A DNA stretch of 64,000 nucleotides from Microbacterium testaceum (GTDB lineage Bacteria > Actinomycetota > Actinomycetes > Actinomycetales > Microbacteriaceae), in assembly GCF_020781835.1 (NCBI RefSeq), contig NZ_JAJGNJ010000001.1:1-64000 (forward strand), in the 5' to 3' direction. Within the stretch, counting starts at the first letter, position 1; the number at the start of each line of letters is the position of its first letter. Of the stretch, positions 50,706-58,902 are shown in pieces. The position numbers were made by a program, and so were the translations under genes. Under the pieces are notes generated by a model. The model was not told the origin of the DNA. It saw only the letters and a list, made by a program, of their open reading frames with translations, and did no database searches.

Positions 50706-51134
50706 TCAGGCCAGGGCGGTGACGATCCTGTCGATGCGGCGCGCGCGGGTCTCGGGAGCCTTCGCCTCGGCGACGCTCCCGGCATGGGCCTTGCGCGCGC
50801 TGGGAGCGAGCGCGTCGAACGCGGCACGAACACCCGCCGCCTCGAGCGCCGCGGCAAGGTCAGCGGGAACCTCCACCGTGCGCTCGGCGGTGTCCAGGGT
50901 GAGCTCGACCGTGATCGGATCGCCTCCAGCGAGCCCGGTGGCCTTTCGCCGGTCTGCCGAGAACGGGATCAGGTGACGTCCGCCCATCACCGCCAGACTG
51001 CTGGAGTACACGTATCCGTTCACGTCGACGGTGACCGCGGCCCGCTTGCCGCCACCGAGCCCCTCGACCACCTCGGGGGGCACCTCGATGCCGGTGTTGT
51101 TGCCGGTCTGGAACAACGTCGTCTCAGACCTCAT
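50706..51134 (-). CDS. DUF1905 + YdeI/OmdA-associated domain protein
   Basis: The 142-residue protein has a DUF1905 barrel in residues ~1-85 (LFQTGNNTGIEVPPEVVEGLGGGKRAAVTVDVNGY; RHLIPFSADRRKATGLAGGDPITVEL) and a YdeI/OmdA-type helical tail (VPADLAAALEAAGVRAAFDALAPSARKAHAGSVAEAKAPETRARRI). This fusion is common in actinobacteria; it is called 'bacteriocin-protection' in some annotations, but the function is unproven. A weak -10-like CACACT lies six bases before the ATG. Confidence 0.87.
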   Translation of the reverse strand: MRSETTLFQTGNNTGIEVPPEVVEGLGGGKRAAVTVDVNGYVYSSSLAVMGGRHLIPFSADRRKATGLAGGDPITVELTLDTAERTVEVPADLAAALEAAGVRAAFDALAPSARKAHAGSVAEAKAPETRARRIDRIVTALA

Positions 51135-51160
51135 GCGGCGAGTGTGCCAGACCCGCGTGT

Positions 51161-51235
51161 AGGCGAACAGTGGCGGAATTGCAATCCCGACGTCACACCC
51201 CGTTCGCCTCCGTATGGTCGGATTCGTTACGGAGG
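51161..51235 (+). promoter_or_regulatory. overlapping inverted repeats in the 51135-51406 spacer
   Basis: AGGCGAAC (51161-51168) can pair with GTTCGCCT (51202-51209). CCTCCGTA (51207-51214) can pair with TACGGAGG (51228-51235). They share bases 51207-51209, so they compete. They lie ahead of the DUF4383 gene, whose ATG at 51407 follows GGGAGG. The rest of this 272-base spacer shows nothing I can support. Confidence 0.4.
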
Positions 51236-51406
51236 GCCTCGGAGAGTACTCGGGGGCCTTCTGTCGTTTCCGGGGATCGAGCGCGGGCCGTCGCCCTTTA
51301 CCGGATCAGGCCGCACGCCGCAAAGCCCAATCCGAATCCACCAGTCTCTCCGAAGATGTGAGGAAGGCGGCCGAGTGGTCGCTGTCAGAACTCTGGGAGG
51401 TTCATC

Positions 51407-51814
51407 ATGAGCTCGTCACCGAACCGCATCGTCGCCACCGTCTTCGGCGCCGTCTACCTGCTCGTCGGTCTGCTCGGCTTCGCCGTGACCGGCGGCGTCG
51501 GATTCATCGCCAACGAGGGTGGCCTGCTTCTGGGCATCTTCGAGGTCAACCCGCTGCACAACATCGCGCACCTGCTCATCGGTGCCGCTCTGCTCGTGGC
51601 CGGTCTCGCCAACGTCCGCGCCGCCAAGGGCGTCAACATCGCCGTCGGGGCCGTGTACCTGCTGCTGGGCATCGTCGGGTTCTTCCTCACGGGTCCCGCG
51701 AACATCCTCGCCCTGAACGTGCCCGACCACTTCCTGCACCTCGCCAGCGCCGTCGTGCTGCTCGGTGTGGGCCTCGGCACCGAGCGCAACGTCCCCCGCA
51801 CCGCGGCGGTCTGA
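51407..51814 (+). CDS. DUF4383 four-helix membrane protein
   Basis: The 135-residue membrane protein has four hydrophobic segments (from ~10, 55, 78 and 105). The family string EVNPLHNIAHLLIGAALLVAG is followed by VGAVYLLLGIVGFFL and NVPDHFLHLASAVVLLGVGL. DUF4383 proteins are widespread small actinobacterial membrane proteins of unknown role. The ATG follows CTGGGAGG. The next gene starts three bases later on the same strand, so they form an operon. Confidence 0.9.
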   Translation: MSSSPNRIVATVFGAVYLLVGLLGFAVTGGVGFIANEGGLLLGIFEVNPLHNIAHLLIGAALLVAGLANVRAAKGVNIAVGAVYLLLGIVGFFLTGPANILALNVPDHFLHLASAVVLLGVGLGTERNVPRTAAV

Positions 51815-51816
51815 GC

Positions 51817-52344
51817 GTGAACGCCGCGACCTTCGTCCGGTCGTGGCCCTCCGTGTCCGCATGGGGGGCCGGGCTGATCCTGGCCGCACTCGGTGCGGGC
51901 GCGATCACAGGCCCGAACTCCGGGGCCGCCTCGCGCGGCCTCGGAGCGGGCCTGGTCGTCCTCGGGGTGGCCGCGCTCGTCTGGGGTGGAGCGGTGCTCG
52001 CCCTCGGGCGCCTCGTGGCCCCGCGGGCGACGCTCGTGGGGGTGCTGGGCGGGCTGCTCACCTCCACCGCCCTCGTCTTCGTCTTGCCCTCGCACACGAG
52101 CGTCATCGCCGTCGCGGCGGCGGCGTTGCTGCTCATCGTCGTCGGGGCCGCGGTCGCGGCGCGCGTTCGTCGGCGCGGGCGTGCGGGCGAAGATCCCCGC
52201 GCCGCCCAGCCGATCAGCGTGCTGGGTCTCATGGTGGCCGCGTCGGTCATCGCCGTCGTCGTCACCCCGGCCCTCGGGGCCACGCAGGACGCGGTCCTGA
52301 TCGGCGATGACGGCACGGTCCCCGTCGTCACGCACGACCACTGA
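51817..52344 (+). CDS. multi-pass membrane protein of unknown function
   Basis: The 175-residue protein (GTG start, two bases after the DUF4383 stop) has about five hydrophobic segments: WGAGLILAALGAGAITG, GLGAGLVVLGVAALVWGGAVL, LVGVLGGLLTSTALVFVL, VIAVAAAALLLIVVGAAVA, and VLGLMVAASVIAVVVTPALG. It has basic loops and a His-containing polar end (VPVVTHDH). No family is named. It is presumably made with the DUF4383 protein. Confidence 0.75.
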   Translation: MNAATFVRSWPSVSAWGAGLILAALGAGAITGPNSGAASRGLGAGLVVLGVAALVWGGAVLALGRLVAPRATLVGVLGGLLTSTALVFVLPSHTSVIAVAAAALLLIVVGAAVAARVRRRGRAGEDPRAAQPISVLGLMVAASVIAVVVTPALGATQDAVLIGDDGTVPVVTHDH

Positions 52345-52384
52345 TCCCGGCCCTCCGGCTCCGGCCGGATGGCACGCTGGAACG

Positions 52385-53293
52385 GTGACGTCCCCACCTC
52401 CGGTCCCCGCGCCCGTCGCTCGTCTGCGCGCGAAGCTGCTCACCGCCCTCGCCGGAGATCCGACCGGGATGGCCCCCTACGTCCGGGCGATCGCCGACGG
52501 GGACGACGGCGGCTACTTCGCCGAGAACGGTCCCGCGTGGACCGTTCATGCGGGCATGGGCACGCTCGTGGCCGGCATCCGGGCCCTGCTCCTGCAGGCG
52601 CTGCACCCGGGCGCCCTGGCGGGGGTGCACGACTGGTCGCGCTACCGGGAAGACCCCATCGGGCGCCTCACCGGCACGGTCCGGTGGGTCATCACCCTCA
52701 CGTACGGATCGAAGACCCAGGCGGATGCCGAGACCGCGCGCGTCGGCCGCTTCCACCGTCGTGTCCACGGTGAATACCGCTCCGGCGACGGATCCACGCG
52801 AACGTACACCGCTGAGGACGGCGATCTCGTCCGCTGGGTGCACCTCGCCTTCACCGATGCGTTCCTGCGCAGCCATCAGGCCTACGGCGGGACGATCCCC
52901 GGTGGCCCCGACGCGTACGTGGCCGACTGGGCCACCGCCGGCCGGCTCATGCGCATCCCCGACCCGCCGACGAGCGAGACCGCCCTGCGCGCGGAGCTCG
53001 ACGGCTTCCTCGACCGCGGGGAACTGCGCCGGGACGCGCGCGTCGATGAGGTCGTGCGGTTCCTGCGCAGACCCCCCTTCACCGGGCTCATGGGCGTCGC
53101 GTACCGCGTGCTGTTCGCCGCGGCCGTGGCGACGTTCCCTCCGCGCCTGCGCCGCATGCTGGGCGTGCGGCGTTCCTGGCTGCCGGTCAAGACCGCGACC
53201 CGCGTCATCCTGCGGATCACCGAGCGCGCGCTGGGCTCCGGCCCGCGCGCACAGGACATGGCGCGCCTGCGGCTGCGCCGACTCGGGCTGTAA
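52385..53293 (+). CDS. oxygenase MpaB-like (DUF2236) protein
   Basis: The 302-residue protein has a DUF2236 fold. The family segment ALLLQALHPGALAGVHDWSRYREDPIGRLTGT carries a conserved His, HRRVHGEY another, and VRWVHLAFTDAFLRSHQAYGG a third. The family includes heme-type rubber oxygenase Lcp and MpaB-like enzymes (established); whether this protein binds heme is not visible. GTG 52385 has CACGCT six bases upstream and no Shine-Dalgarno, fitting leaderless initiation. Confidence 0.9.
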   Translation: MTSPPPVPAPVARLRAKLLTALAGDPTGMAPYVRAIADGDDGGYFAENGPAWTVHAGMGTLVAGIRALLLQALHPGALAGVHDWSRYREDPIGRLTGTVRWVITLTYGSKTQADAETARVGRFHRRVHGEYRSGDGSTRTYTAEDGDLVRWVHLAFTDAFLRSHQAYGGTIPGGPDAYVADWATAGRLMRIPDPPTSETALRAELDGFLDRGELRRDARVDEVVRFLRRPPFTGLMGVAYRVLFAAAVATFPPRLRRMLGVRRSWLPVKTATRVILRITERALGSGPRAQDMARLRLRRLGL

Positions 53294-53391
53294 GCCCGGA
53301 CGTCCACGGGCTCCCTCGGGCACGACTCCTGCAGCACCCCGGTTGTCCGGCATCCACGCCCGGCGCGGGGCGATTCCGCCGGAGCTGCGCC

Positions 53392-53551
53392 TGCCGGCGC
53401 CACCCACCCGCCGCTACGCGGTGCCGGCGCCACCCGCCCGGTGCTACGCAGACTGCCGGCGCCACCCGCCCGGTGCCGACGTGGGCTGCCGCCGCCACAG
53501 GACCGGCGCCGACGCGGGCTGCCGGCGCCACCCGCCCGGCGCCGACGTAGC
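53392..53551. repeat. five-unit GC-rich minisatellite
   Basis: Five imperfect tandem units begin at 53392, 53422, 53454, 53487 and 53520, each 30-33 bases, based on TGCCGGCGCCACCCGCCCGG then TGCYRACG. Every unit carries GCCGGC or GGCGCC palindromes. It occupies most of the 290-base spacer 53294-53583 between the DUF2236 and DUF1992 genes. Frames open on both strands across it but look like repeat translation, not proteins. Copy number probably varies between strains. Confidence 0.75.
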
Positions 53552-53583
53552 CTGGAAGGACCCGAGCACACGGCGGAGGCGGC

Positions 53584-54144
53584 ATGAGCGACGACCCCAG
53601 GCAGGCGGCGGAGCGCTACCGCCTGGATCGATGCCTGCGGGATGCCGGGATCGAGCCCGAGCCCGAGAAGACCTCCGCGCCCGAGCGCGGGTCGACCGCC
53701 GCGGCACGTGCCGCCTACGTGGAGACCCAGATCCAGCAGGCCATCCGGCGCGGCGACTTCGACGACCTGCCGGGTGCGGGCAAGCCCCTCACGAACCTCG
53801 GCGACAGCCACGACCCCGACTGGTGGATCCGCCGCAAGATCGAGAGCGAGAAGCTCAGCGGCCTGGGTCCGCCCGCGTTGACGCTGCGCGTCGAGCACGC
53901 CGAACTCGCCGATCGCATGGACGCGTTCTCGCGCGAGGCGGACGTTCGCGAGGCTCTGGAGGACTTCAACCGTCGCGTCGTCGAGGCCCGCCGACAGCTG
54001 CTCGGCGGCCCGCCGGTGGTGACGCCGACGGTCGACGTGGATGCCGAACTGGCGGCGTGGTCCGCCCGTCGCCGCGCGCGCGAGGCTGCGGCCTCGCCGC
54101 CGCCGCCCATGCGGCGGCGCCTCCGGTGGTTCCGGTCGCGGTGA
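53584..54144 (+). CDS. DUF1992 (DNAJC28-like) domain protein
   Basis: The 186-residue protein has the core YVETQIQQAIRRGDFDDLPGAGKPLTNLGDSHDPDWWIRRKI, the DUF1992/DnaJ-homologue-subfamily-C-28 domain (residues ~45-120), without a J domain. The rest is basic and helical, ending PMRRRLRWFRSR. Its role is unknown. GGAGG lies four bases before the ATG, immediately after the minisatellite. Confidence 0.88.
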   Translation: MSDDPRQAAERYRLDRCLRDAGIEPEPEKTSAPERGSTAAARAAYVETQIQQAIRRGDFDDLPGAGKPLTNLGDSHDPDWWIRRKIESEKLSGLGPPALTLRVEHAELADRMDAFSREADVREALEDFNRRVVEARRQLLGGPPVVTPTVDVDAELAAWSARRRAREAAASPPPPMRRRLRWFRSR

Positions 54145-54190
54145 CCTCCGCCGCACCGCCCCGTGCGCAGCGCGAGGTGGTCCGCCGGGA

Positions 54191-55021
54191 TCAAAGCGTT
54201 GCGAGGGCCTCGGCGCGCGAGACGAGCGCGCGGGCACGCGCCAGGGTCGGCGCGTAGGAACCGTCGACGGGGCCGTCGGGCACGGCGGCCAGCGCGGCTC
54301 GGGCCGCCTCGACCTCGGCGGCGGTGGGGGTGAAGCCGGCGTGCGCGCCCGGGATCGCGGCATCCCGCAGCGCCAGTGTGCCGGTGAACCCCATCGCCGC
54401 CGCATGCTCGGCGGCATCCTGAGCCTGCTCGATCTGCCCGCACGGTCCGTCGATCGGCCCGGGGATGCCGGCCGCCGCCGACGCGACGACCAGCTGCGCC
54501 CGCGGCCATGCCAGGGCGATGCGTTCGGCGGACATCCCGGTGTCGCGGCGGAAGTCCCCCGTGCCGAACGCCAGGCGACGTGTCGCGGGGTGCGCGGCGA
54601 TCGCGGGGGCCGACAGCAGGGCGGCGGCCGACTCGATCATCGCGACGATCGGGATACCCGTCGGGAGGGATGCCGCGACGTGGGCCACATCGGCAGGCCC
54701 CGCGCACATGGCCAGGACGACGCCCGCGAGCCGATCGCCCAGCTCTCGGCACAGGGCCAGGTCGGCCTCGCCGTCACGCGTGCCGGCGGCGCTGATGCGC
54801 AGCCACGCCGGCGACGCCTCGGCCGCACGGCGGGCGCGCTCGCGCCCCTCGGCCTTGCGTCCGGCCGGCAGCCCGTCCTCGAGGTCGAGCACCAGCACGT
54901 CGGCGGCGGTGTCGCCGCCCGCGGCCAGCGGCGAACGCAGCAGCCACGTGCGAGCGACGTCGACGCGCGCGGGGGCGGGGACGGCCGAAGCCGCCCCCGC
55001 CGAGAGATGCGTGAGGCTCAC
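54191..55021 (-). CDS. HpcH/HpaI-type CoA-ester lyase (CitE-like)
   Basis: The 276-residue TIM-barrel lyase shows RTWLLRSPLAAGGDTAADVLVLDLEDGLPAGRKAEGRERAR, where LDLEDG carries the metal-binding acidic pair. The family Glu sits in GIPIVAMIESAAALL and the second metal ligand in LAFGTGDFRRDTG. Such enzymes cleave citryl-, malyl- or citramalyl-CoA-type thioesters. The ATG overlaps the stop of the dicarboxylate transporter gene by four bases, which suggests action on a carboxylate brought in by that transporter (inference). Confidence 0.88.
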   Translation of the reverse strand: MSLTHLSAGAASAVPAPARVDVARTWLLRSPLAAGGDTAADVLVLDLEDGLPAGRKAEGRERARRAAEASPAWLRISAAGTRDGEADLALCRELGDRLAGVVLAMCAGPADVAHVAASLPTGIPIVAMIESAAALLSAPAIAAHPATRRLAFGTGDFRRDTGMSAERIALAWPRAQLVVASAAAGIPGPIDGPCGQIEQAQDAAEHAAAMGFTGTLALRDAAIPGAHAGFTPTAAEVEAARAALAAVPDGPVDGSYAPTLARARALVSRAEALATL

Positions 55022-56466
55022 GAACGGCTCCGGGCCGCCGCCTCCGCCTCCGCCTGGGCGCGGAAGGCGTTCAAAGCCTGCGTGTCGACCCGGGCGGGTC
55101 CGGTGCTCGCCTCGGCCGAGGCCTCCTCCTTGGCATCCGCCGCGGGGGTGGCCGAGTGATCGTGCCCGGTGAGGAGCGTCTCATCGAAGGGGATGCGGCC
55201 CGCGAGAACTTCGCCGACGCGCTCCCGGTCGTACTGCTTCGTCCACGCGCCGATGAGCAGGGTCGCCACGGCGTTGCCGGTGAAGTTCGTCACCGCACGG
55301 GCCTCGGACATGAAGCGGTCGATGCCGACGATGACGCCGACGCCGTTGACCAGGTCGGGGCGGTAGGCGGAGAGACCGCCGGCCAGGGTCGCCAGGCCCG
55401 CACCGGTGACTCCGGCCGCGCCCTTGGACGCGATGATCATGAAGATCAGCAGACCGATCTGCTCCGGGATCGACATGGGCGCGCCCATGGCCGTCGCGAT
55501 GAACAGCGATGCCATCGTGAGGTAGATCGCCGTGCCGTCGAGGTTGAACGAGTAACCCGTCGGGACGGTGATGCCCACGACGGGCTTGGAGACGCCCAGG
55601 TGCTCCATCTTGGCGATCAGGCGGGGCAGCGCGGCCTCGGACGACGAGGTGCCGACGATGAGGAGGTACTCGCGGCCGAGGTACTTCATGAGCGAGAAGA
55701 TGTTCACCCGGGTGACGACGTAGAGCAGGACGCCCAGGACCACCGCGATGAAGAGGAAGCACGTCAGGTAGAAGGCGCCCATCAGGATGCCGAGACTGAT
55801 GACCGCGCCGAAGCCGGTCTTGCCGACGACCGCGGCGATGGCACCGAAGGCACCGATCGGGGCGAGCCACAGGATCATGCCGAGGATGCGGAACACGAGC
55901 GCCTGGAAGTTGCGGATGCCCTCGACCATGCGCGCGCCGCGCTCGCCCATGCCCTGGAGGGCGAAGCCGACGAGGAGGGCGATGAACAGCACCTGGAGGA
56001 TGCTGCCGCCGGTGAACGCCGAGAAGAACGTCGTCGGAATGATGCCCAGGATGAAGTCCTGCGTCGTGGTGGCCTCGGGGGCCGCCTCGTACGTCGCACC
56101 GGCGATGTTCAGGCCCTCGCCGGGGTGGATGATGTTGCCGACGAGCAGGCCGATGCCGAGGGCGAAGGTCGACATGACGAGGAAGTAGACCAGGGCCAGG
56201 CCGCCGATCTTGCCGACCGTCGAGGCCTTCGCGATCGATCCGATGCCGACGACGATCGTGCAGAAGATGACCGGCGCGATCATCATCTTGATGAGGCTGA
56301 CGAAGCCCTTGCCGAGGGGTTCCAGGGCGGTGGCGAACTGCGGCGCGGTCAGACCGACGACGATGCCGGCGACGACGGCGACGATGACGGCGATGTAGAG
56401 CCAGTGGTTGCGGTCGATCTTCCTGCGCGGACGACCGTCGCGCGTGGTACGGAGTGAGAGAGACAT
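55018..56466 (-). CDS. dicarboxylate/amino acid:cation symporter (DAACS/DctA family)
   Basis: This is a 482-residue eight-helix glutamate-transporter-fold protein. The serine-rich hairpin loop HP1 is LLIVGTSSSEAALPRLIAKME, TM7 has the NLDGTAIYLTMASLFIA motif, and HP2 is IIASKGAAGVTGAGLATLAGGL. The Gly-Ala HP2 and 'RFMSEARAVTNFTGNAVATLLIG' favour C4-dicarboxylates (DctA-like). It imports its substrate with cations. GGGGAAG precedes the ATG. It is coupled with the CitE-like lyase downstream and diverges from a CitA-type sensor kinase gene (spacer 56467-56600, no operator recognised). Confidence 0.94.
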   Translation of the reverse strand: MSLSLRTTRDGRPRRKIDRNHWLYIAVIVAVVAGIVVGLTAPQFATALEPLGKGFVSLIKMMIAPVIFCTIVVGIGSIAKASTVGKIGGLALVYFLVMSTFALGIGLLVGNIIHPGEGLNIAGATYEAAPEATTTQDFILGIIPTTFFSAFTGGSILQVLFIALLVGFALQGMGERGARMVEGIRNFQALVFRILGMILWLAPIGAFGAIAAVVGKTGFGAVISLGILMGAFYLTCFLFIAVVLGVLLYVVTRVNIFSLMKYLGREYLLIVGTSSSEAALPRLIAKMEHLGVSKPVVGITVPTGYSFNLDGTAIYLTMASLFIATAMGAPMSIPEQIGLLIFMIIASKGAAGVTGAGLATLAGGLSAYRPDLVNGVGVIVGIDRFMSEARAVTNFTGNAVATLLIGAWTKQYDRERVGEVLAGRIPFDETLLTGHDHSATPAADAKEEASAEASTGPARVDTQALNAFRAQAEAEAAARSRS

Positions 56467-56600
56467 CTGCGACTTCCCCTTTTTCCTAACGTCTTCGTTG
56501 AGTCCGGCGGGGTCGCCGGCGACGTCCTGACTTTGGCCGAGCGCCGCGTCCGGGGCGATTTGTGGTCGTATTGTTCACGGCAGACCGGAAAGGGCACGGC

Positions 56601-58205
56601 GTGCGATTGAGCGTGGGCGGACGGCTGGCGATGGTGTCGCTGGGCGTCGTCGTACTGGTCGCGGGCGTGCTCGCGGCACTCATGTCGGCGCAGCTGTCGG
56701 AATCCGGACAGCGCCAGGCCCAGCAGGTCACGCGCTCCGTGGCCGAGACCCTCGCGCACGAACCCGAGGTCGCGGCATTGGTGCGCGCCCGCGACTCCGA
56801 CACCCTGCAGCCGATGGTCGAGGCGATCCTCTCCGACGCCGACCTGTCGTTCGTGACGATCATGACCCCCGACGGCATCCGGCTGACCCACCGCAACCGC
56901 TCCGAGATCGGCGAGCCGTACCTGGGCTCGCGGGAGGAGGCGCTCGCCGGGCGCACGTTCACCGAGGTGTACGGCGGCACTCTGGGGCCCTCGGTCCGCA
57001 CGATCGTCCCGATCCGCGCGGACGGCGCCGACGACGGCGAGATCGTCGGACTCGTCTCCGTCGGAGTCACCCTCACCGCGGTGCAGGCCGATCTCGCCGC
57101 GCGCGTGCCCCTCATCGTGGTGGCCGCGGCCGGCATCGTGGGCATCGGCATCCTCGGTGCGCTCTACGTCCGTCGCAGCGCCCGCCGCGTGACCGGGTCG
57201 TACACACCGCGCGAACTCGCCCGACTCGTCGAGAGCTACGAGACGGTCCTGCATTCCCTGCGCGAGGGCCTCGTCGTGACCGATGGCGGCGGTCGCATCG
57301 TGCTCTACAACGACGAGGCCGCCGACCTCCTCGGTCTCCCGCCCGCCACGCGCGGGCAGGTGAGCCTCGACCCGCGGGGGATCGACATGGATGCCGGGCT
57401 CGCCGACGCCATCGCCACGGGTCGGCGGATGGTCGAGGAGACGGTCGTCACCGGAGACCGCGTGCTGCTGGTGAACCAGGAGGAGGCGCGCGACCTGGCG
57501 GGGCGTCGCGCCCCCGAGCGCGGACGCGTCATGACCCTGCGCGACCGTTCCGAGCTGCAGGCGCTGCTCGGCGAGCTCGAGGGAGTGCGCACCCTGAGCG
57601 AGACCCTCCGGTCGCAGACGCACGAGCACGGCAACCGCCTCCACGCGCTGCTGGCCCTGCTCGAGCTCGGCCGCATCGACGACGCGCGGCAGCTCATCGC
57701 GGCATCCACGGAGGGTCGACAGGATCTCGCCGACCGCCTCGTGTCGGGCAACGACGGCGCCGTCGTCGTGGCACTGCTGCTCGGCAAGCTCGACGAGGCC
57801 GCGGAGCGCGGCGTCACCCTGGACCTCGATGTCGACGAGCCCACTCCCCCGCTGCCGCTGGCTGCGGCCGAAGCGGTGACGGTGGTGGGCAACCTCGTCG
57901 ACAACGCGATGGATGCCGCGGCGTCCGGCACCGACGGGCACTGGGTTCGCGTGTCGTTGACGCGCACGGGGCCGGACGTCGCGATCGAGGTCAGCGACAG
58001 CGGAGCGGGCTTCGATCCCTCGCTCACGGATCCGTTCGCGTTCGGCGCCTCGACCAAGCCGGCGGCGTCCCCCGGCGGCCGCGGCGTGGGGCTCGCCCTC
58101 GTGCGCGACATCGTCGCGGCCCACGGGGGGACCCTCCACGTCACCGGCACACCCACCACCGTGCGCGTCATGCTCCCGGCAGCCGTCGAGGCGGTGACGA
58201 CATGA
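56601..58205 (+). CDS. CitA/DcuS-type sensor histidine kinase
   Basis: The 534-residue membrane kinase has TM1 at ~residues 6-30 and an extracytoplasmic PAS-like (CitAP) sensor at ~31-165 (VTIMTPDGIRLTHRNRSEIGEPY). TM2 lies near 167-190, followed by a cytoplasmic PAS domain (~205-310, LREGLVVTDGGGRIVLYNDEAADLL). The Spo0B-like H-box is LRSQTHEHGNRLHALL, and the HATPase has NLVDNAMDAA, DSGAGFDP and GGRGVGLALV. It senses an external carboxylate and phosphorylates the overlapping response regulator. GTG 56601 follows GGAAAGGG; an earlier GTG at 56562 lacks a site. Confidence 0.93.
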   Translation: MRLSVGGRLAMVSLGVVVLVAGVLAALMSAQLSESGQRQAQQVTRSVAETLAHEPEVAALVRARDSDTLQPMVEAILSDADLSFVTIMTPDGIRLTHRNRSEIGEPYLGSREEALAGRTFTEVYGGTLGPSVRTIVPIRADGADDGEIVGLVSVGVTLTAVQADLAARVPLIVVAAAGIVGIGILGALYVRRSARRVTGSYTPRELARLVESYETVLHSLREGLVVTDGGGRIVLYNDEAADLLGLPPATRGQVSLDPRGIDMDAGLADAIATGRRMVEETVVTGDRVLLVNQEEARDLAGRRAPERGRVMTLRDRSELQALLGELEGVRTLSETLRSQTHEHGNRLHALLALLELGRIDDARQLIAASTEGRQDLADRLVSGNDGAVVVALLLGKLDEAAERGVTLDLDVDEPTPPLPLAAAEAVTVVGNLVDNAMDAAASGTDGHWVRVSLTRTGPDVAIEVSDSGAGFDPSLTDPFAFGASTKPAASPGGRGVGLALVRDIVAAHGGTLHVTGTPTTVRVMLPAAVEAVTT

Positions 58206-58882
58206 TCCGGGTCCTCGTCGTGGACGACGACGCCCTCGCCCTCGAGCTGCACACCGCGTACGTGGGGCGCGTCCCCGGGTTCGAGGTCGTCGGCCAGGCC
58301 GCGGGGGCCCGCGCCGCGCTCACCGCGATCGCCGACCCCCACCGCCCGATCGACCTCGTGCTGCTGGACATGACCATGCCCGACGGCGGAGGACTCGACG
58401 TGGCCCGGCGCGTGCGCGCGATGGGCGCGGGTGTCGACATCATCGCCGTGACGGCGGTGCGGGATGCCGCGACGGTGCGCGCCGCGGTGTCGACCGGCGT
58501 CGTGCAGTACCTCATCAAGCCGTTCACGTTCGCCGCGTTCTGCGAGCGCCTGGAGGCGTACCGCACGTACGTCGAGGGACTGGACCGGGCAGCGGGGGAC
58601 GCCACCCAGTCGGAGGTCGATGCGCTGCTCGGATCGCTGCGCACGGTGGCGCCGTCGCTGCCGAAAGGTCTCAGCGACGAGACGCTGCAGGCCGTCGCCG
58701 ACCACGTGCGCACGGCACCGGGCGCGGTGTCGTCGACGGAGGTCGGTGAACGCGAGGGCATGTCGCGCGTCACCGCGCGGCGGTACCTCGAGCACCTGGC
58801 CGACGCGGGCCGGGTACGCCGTGAGCCGCGCTACGGCGGCCCCGGGCGCCCCGAGATCACCTACGCCTGGGTGCGCGCCTGA
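58202..58882 (+). CDS. CitB/DcuR-type response regulator
   Basis: The 226-residue protein has a receiver domain with acidic pocket Asp8-Asp9, phosphoacceptor Asp56 (LLDMTMPDGGG), Thr84 and Lys106 (YLIKPF). The C-terminal helix-turn-helix (VGEREGMSRVTARRYLEHLADAGRVRREPRYGGPGRPEI) is the CitB/DcuR type. It probably activates the divergent dicarboxylate transporter operon when phosphorylated by the overlapping sensor kinase (four-base overlap). Confidence 0.94.
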   Translation: MIRVLVVDDDALALELHTAYVGRVPGFEVVGQAAGARAALTAIADPHRPIDLVLLDMTMPDGGGLDVARRVRAMGAGVDIIAVTAVRDAATVRAAVSTGVVQYLIKPFTFAAFCERLEAYRTYVEGLDRAAGDATQSEVDALLGSLRTVAPSLPKGLSDETLQAVADHVRTAPGAVSSTEVGEREGMSRVTARRYLEHLADAGRVRREPRYGGPGRPEITYAWVRA

Positions 58883-58902
58883 CGCATCGCAGCCCGCGTC
58901 AG
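58879..58902. terminator. bidirectional hairpin between convergent genes
   Basis: CTGACGC (58879-58885) pairs with GCGTCAG (58896-58902) around a ten-base loop. The stop codons of the response regulator gene and of ald both lie in its arms. There is no T-run, so it is a weak or Rho-aided terminator. Confidence 0.5.

Noticed and set aside
53392..53551. CRISPR array
   Set aside because: The units are contiguous without unique spacers, imperfect, and there are no cas genes in the window.
53217..53585. A minus-strand frame with protein-like repeats (VGAGRVAPA type) across 53392-53551
   Set aside because: The periodicity comes from the DNA minisatellite. There is no ribosome binding site, and it overlaps the end of the DUF2236 gene.
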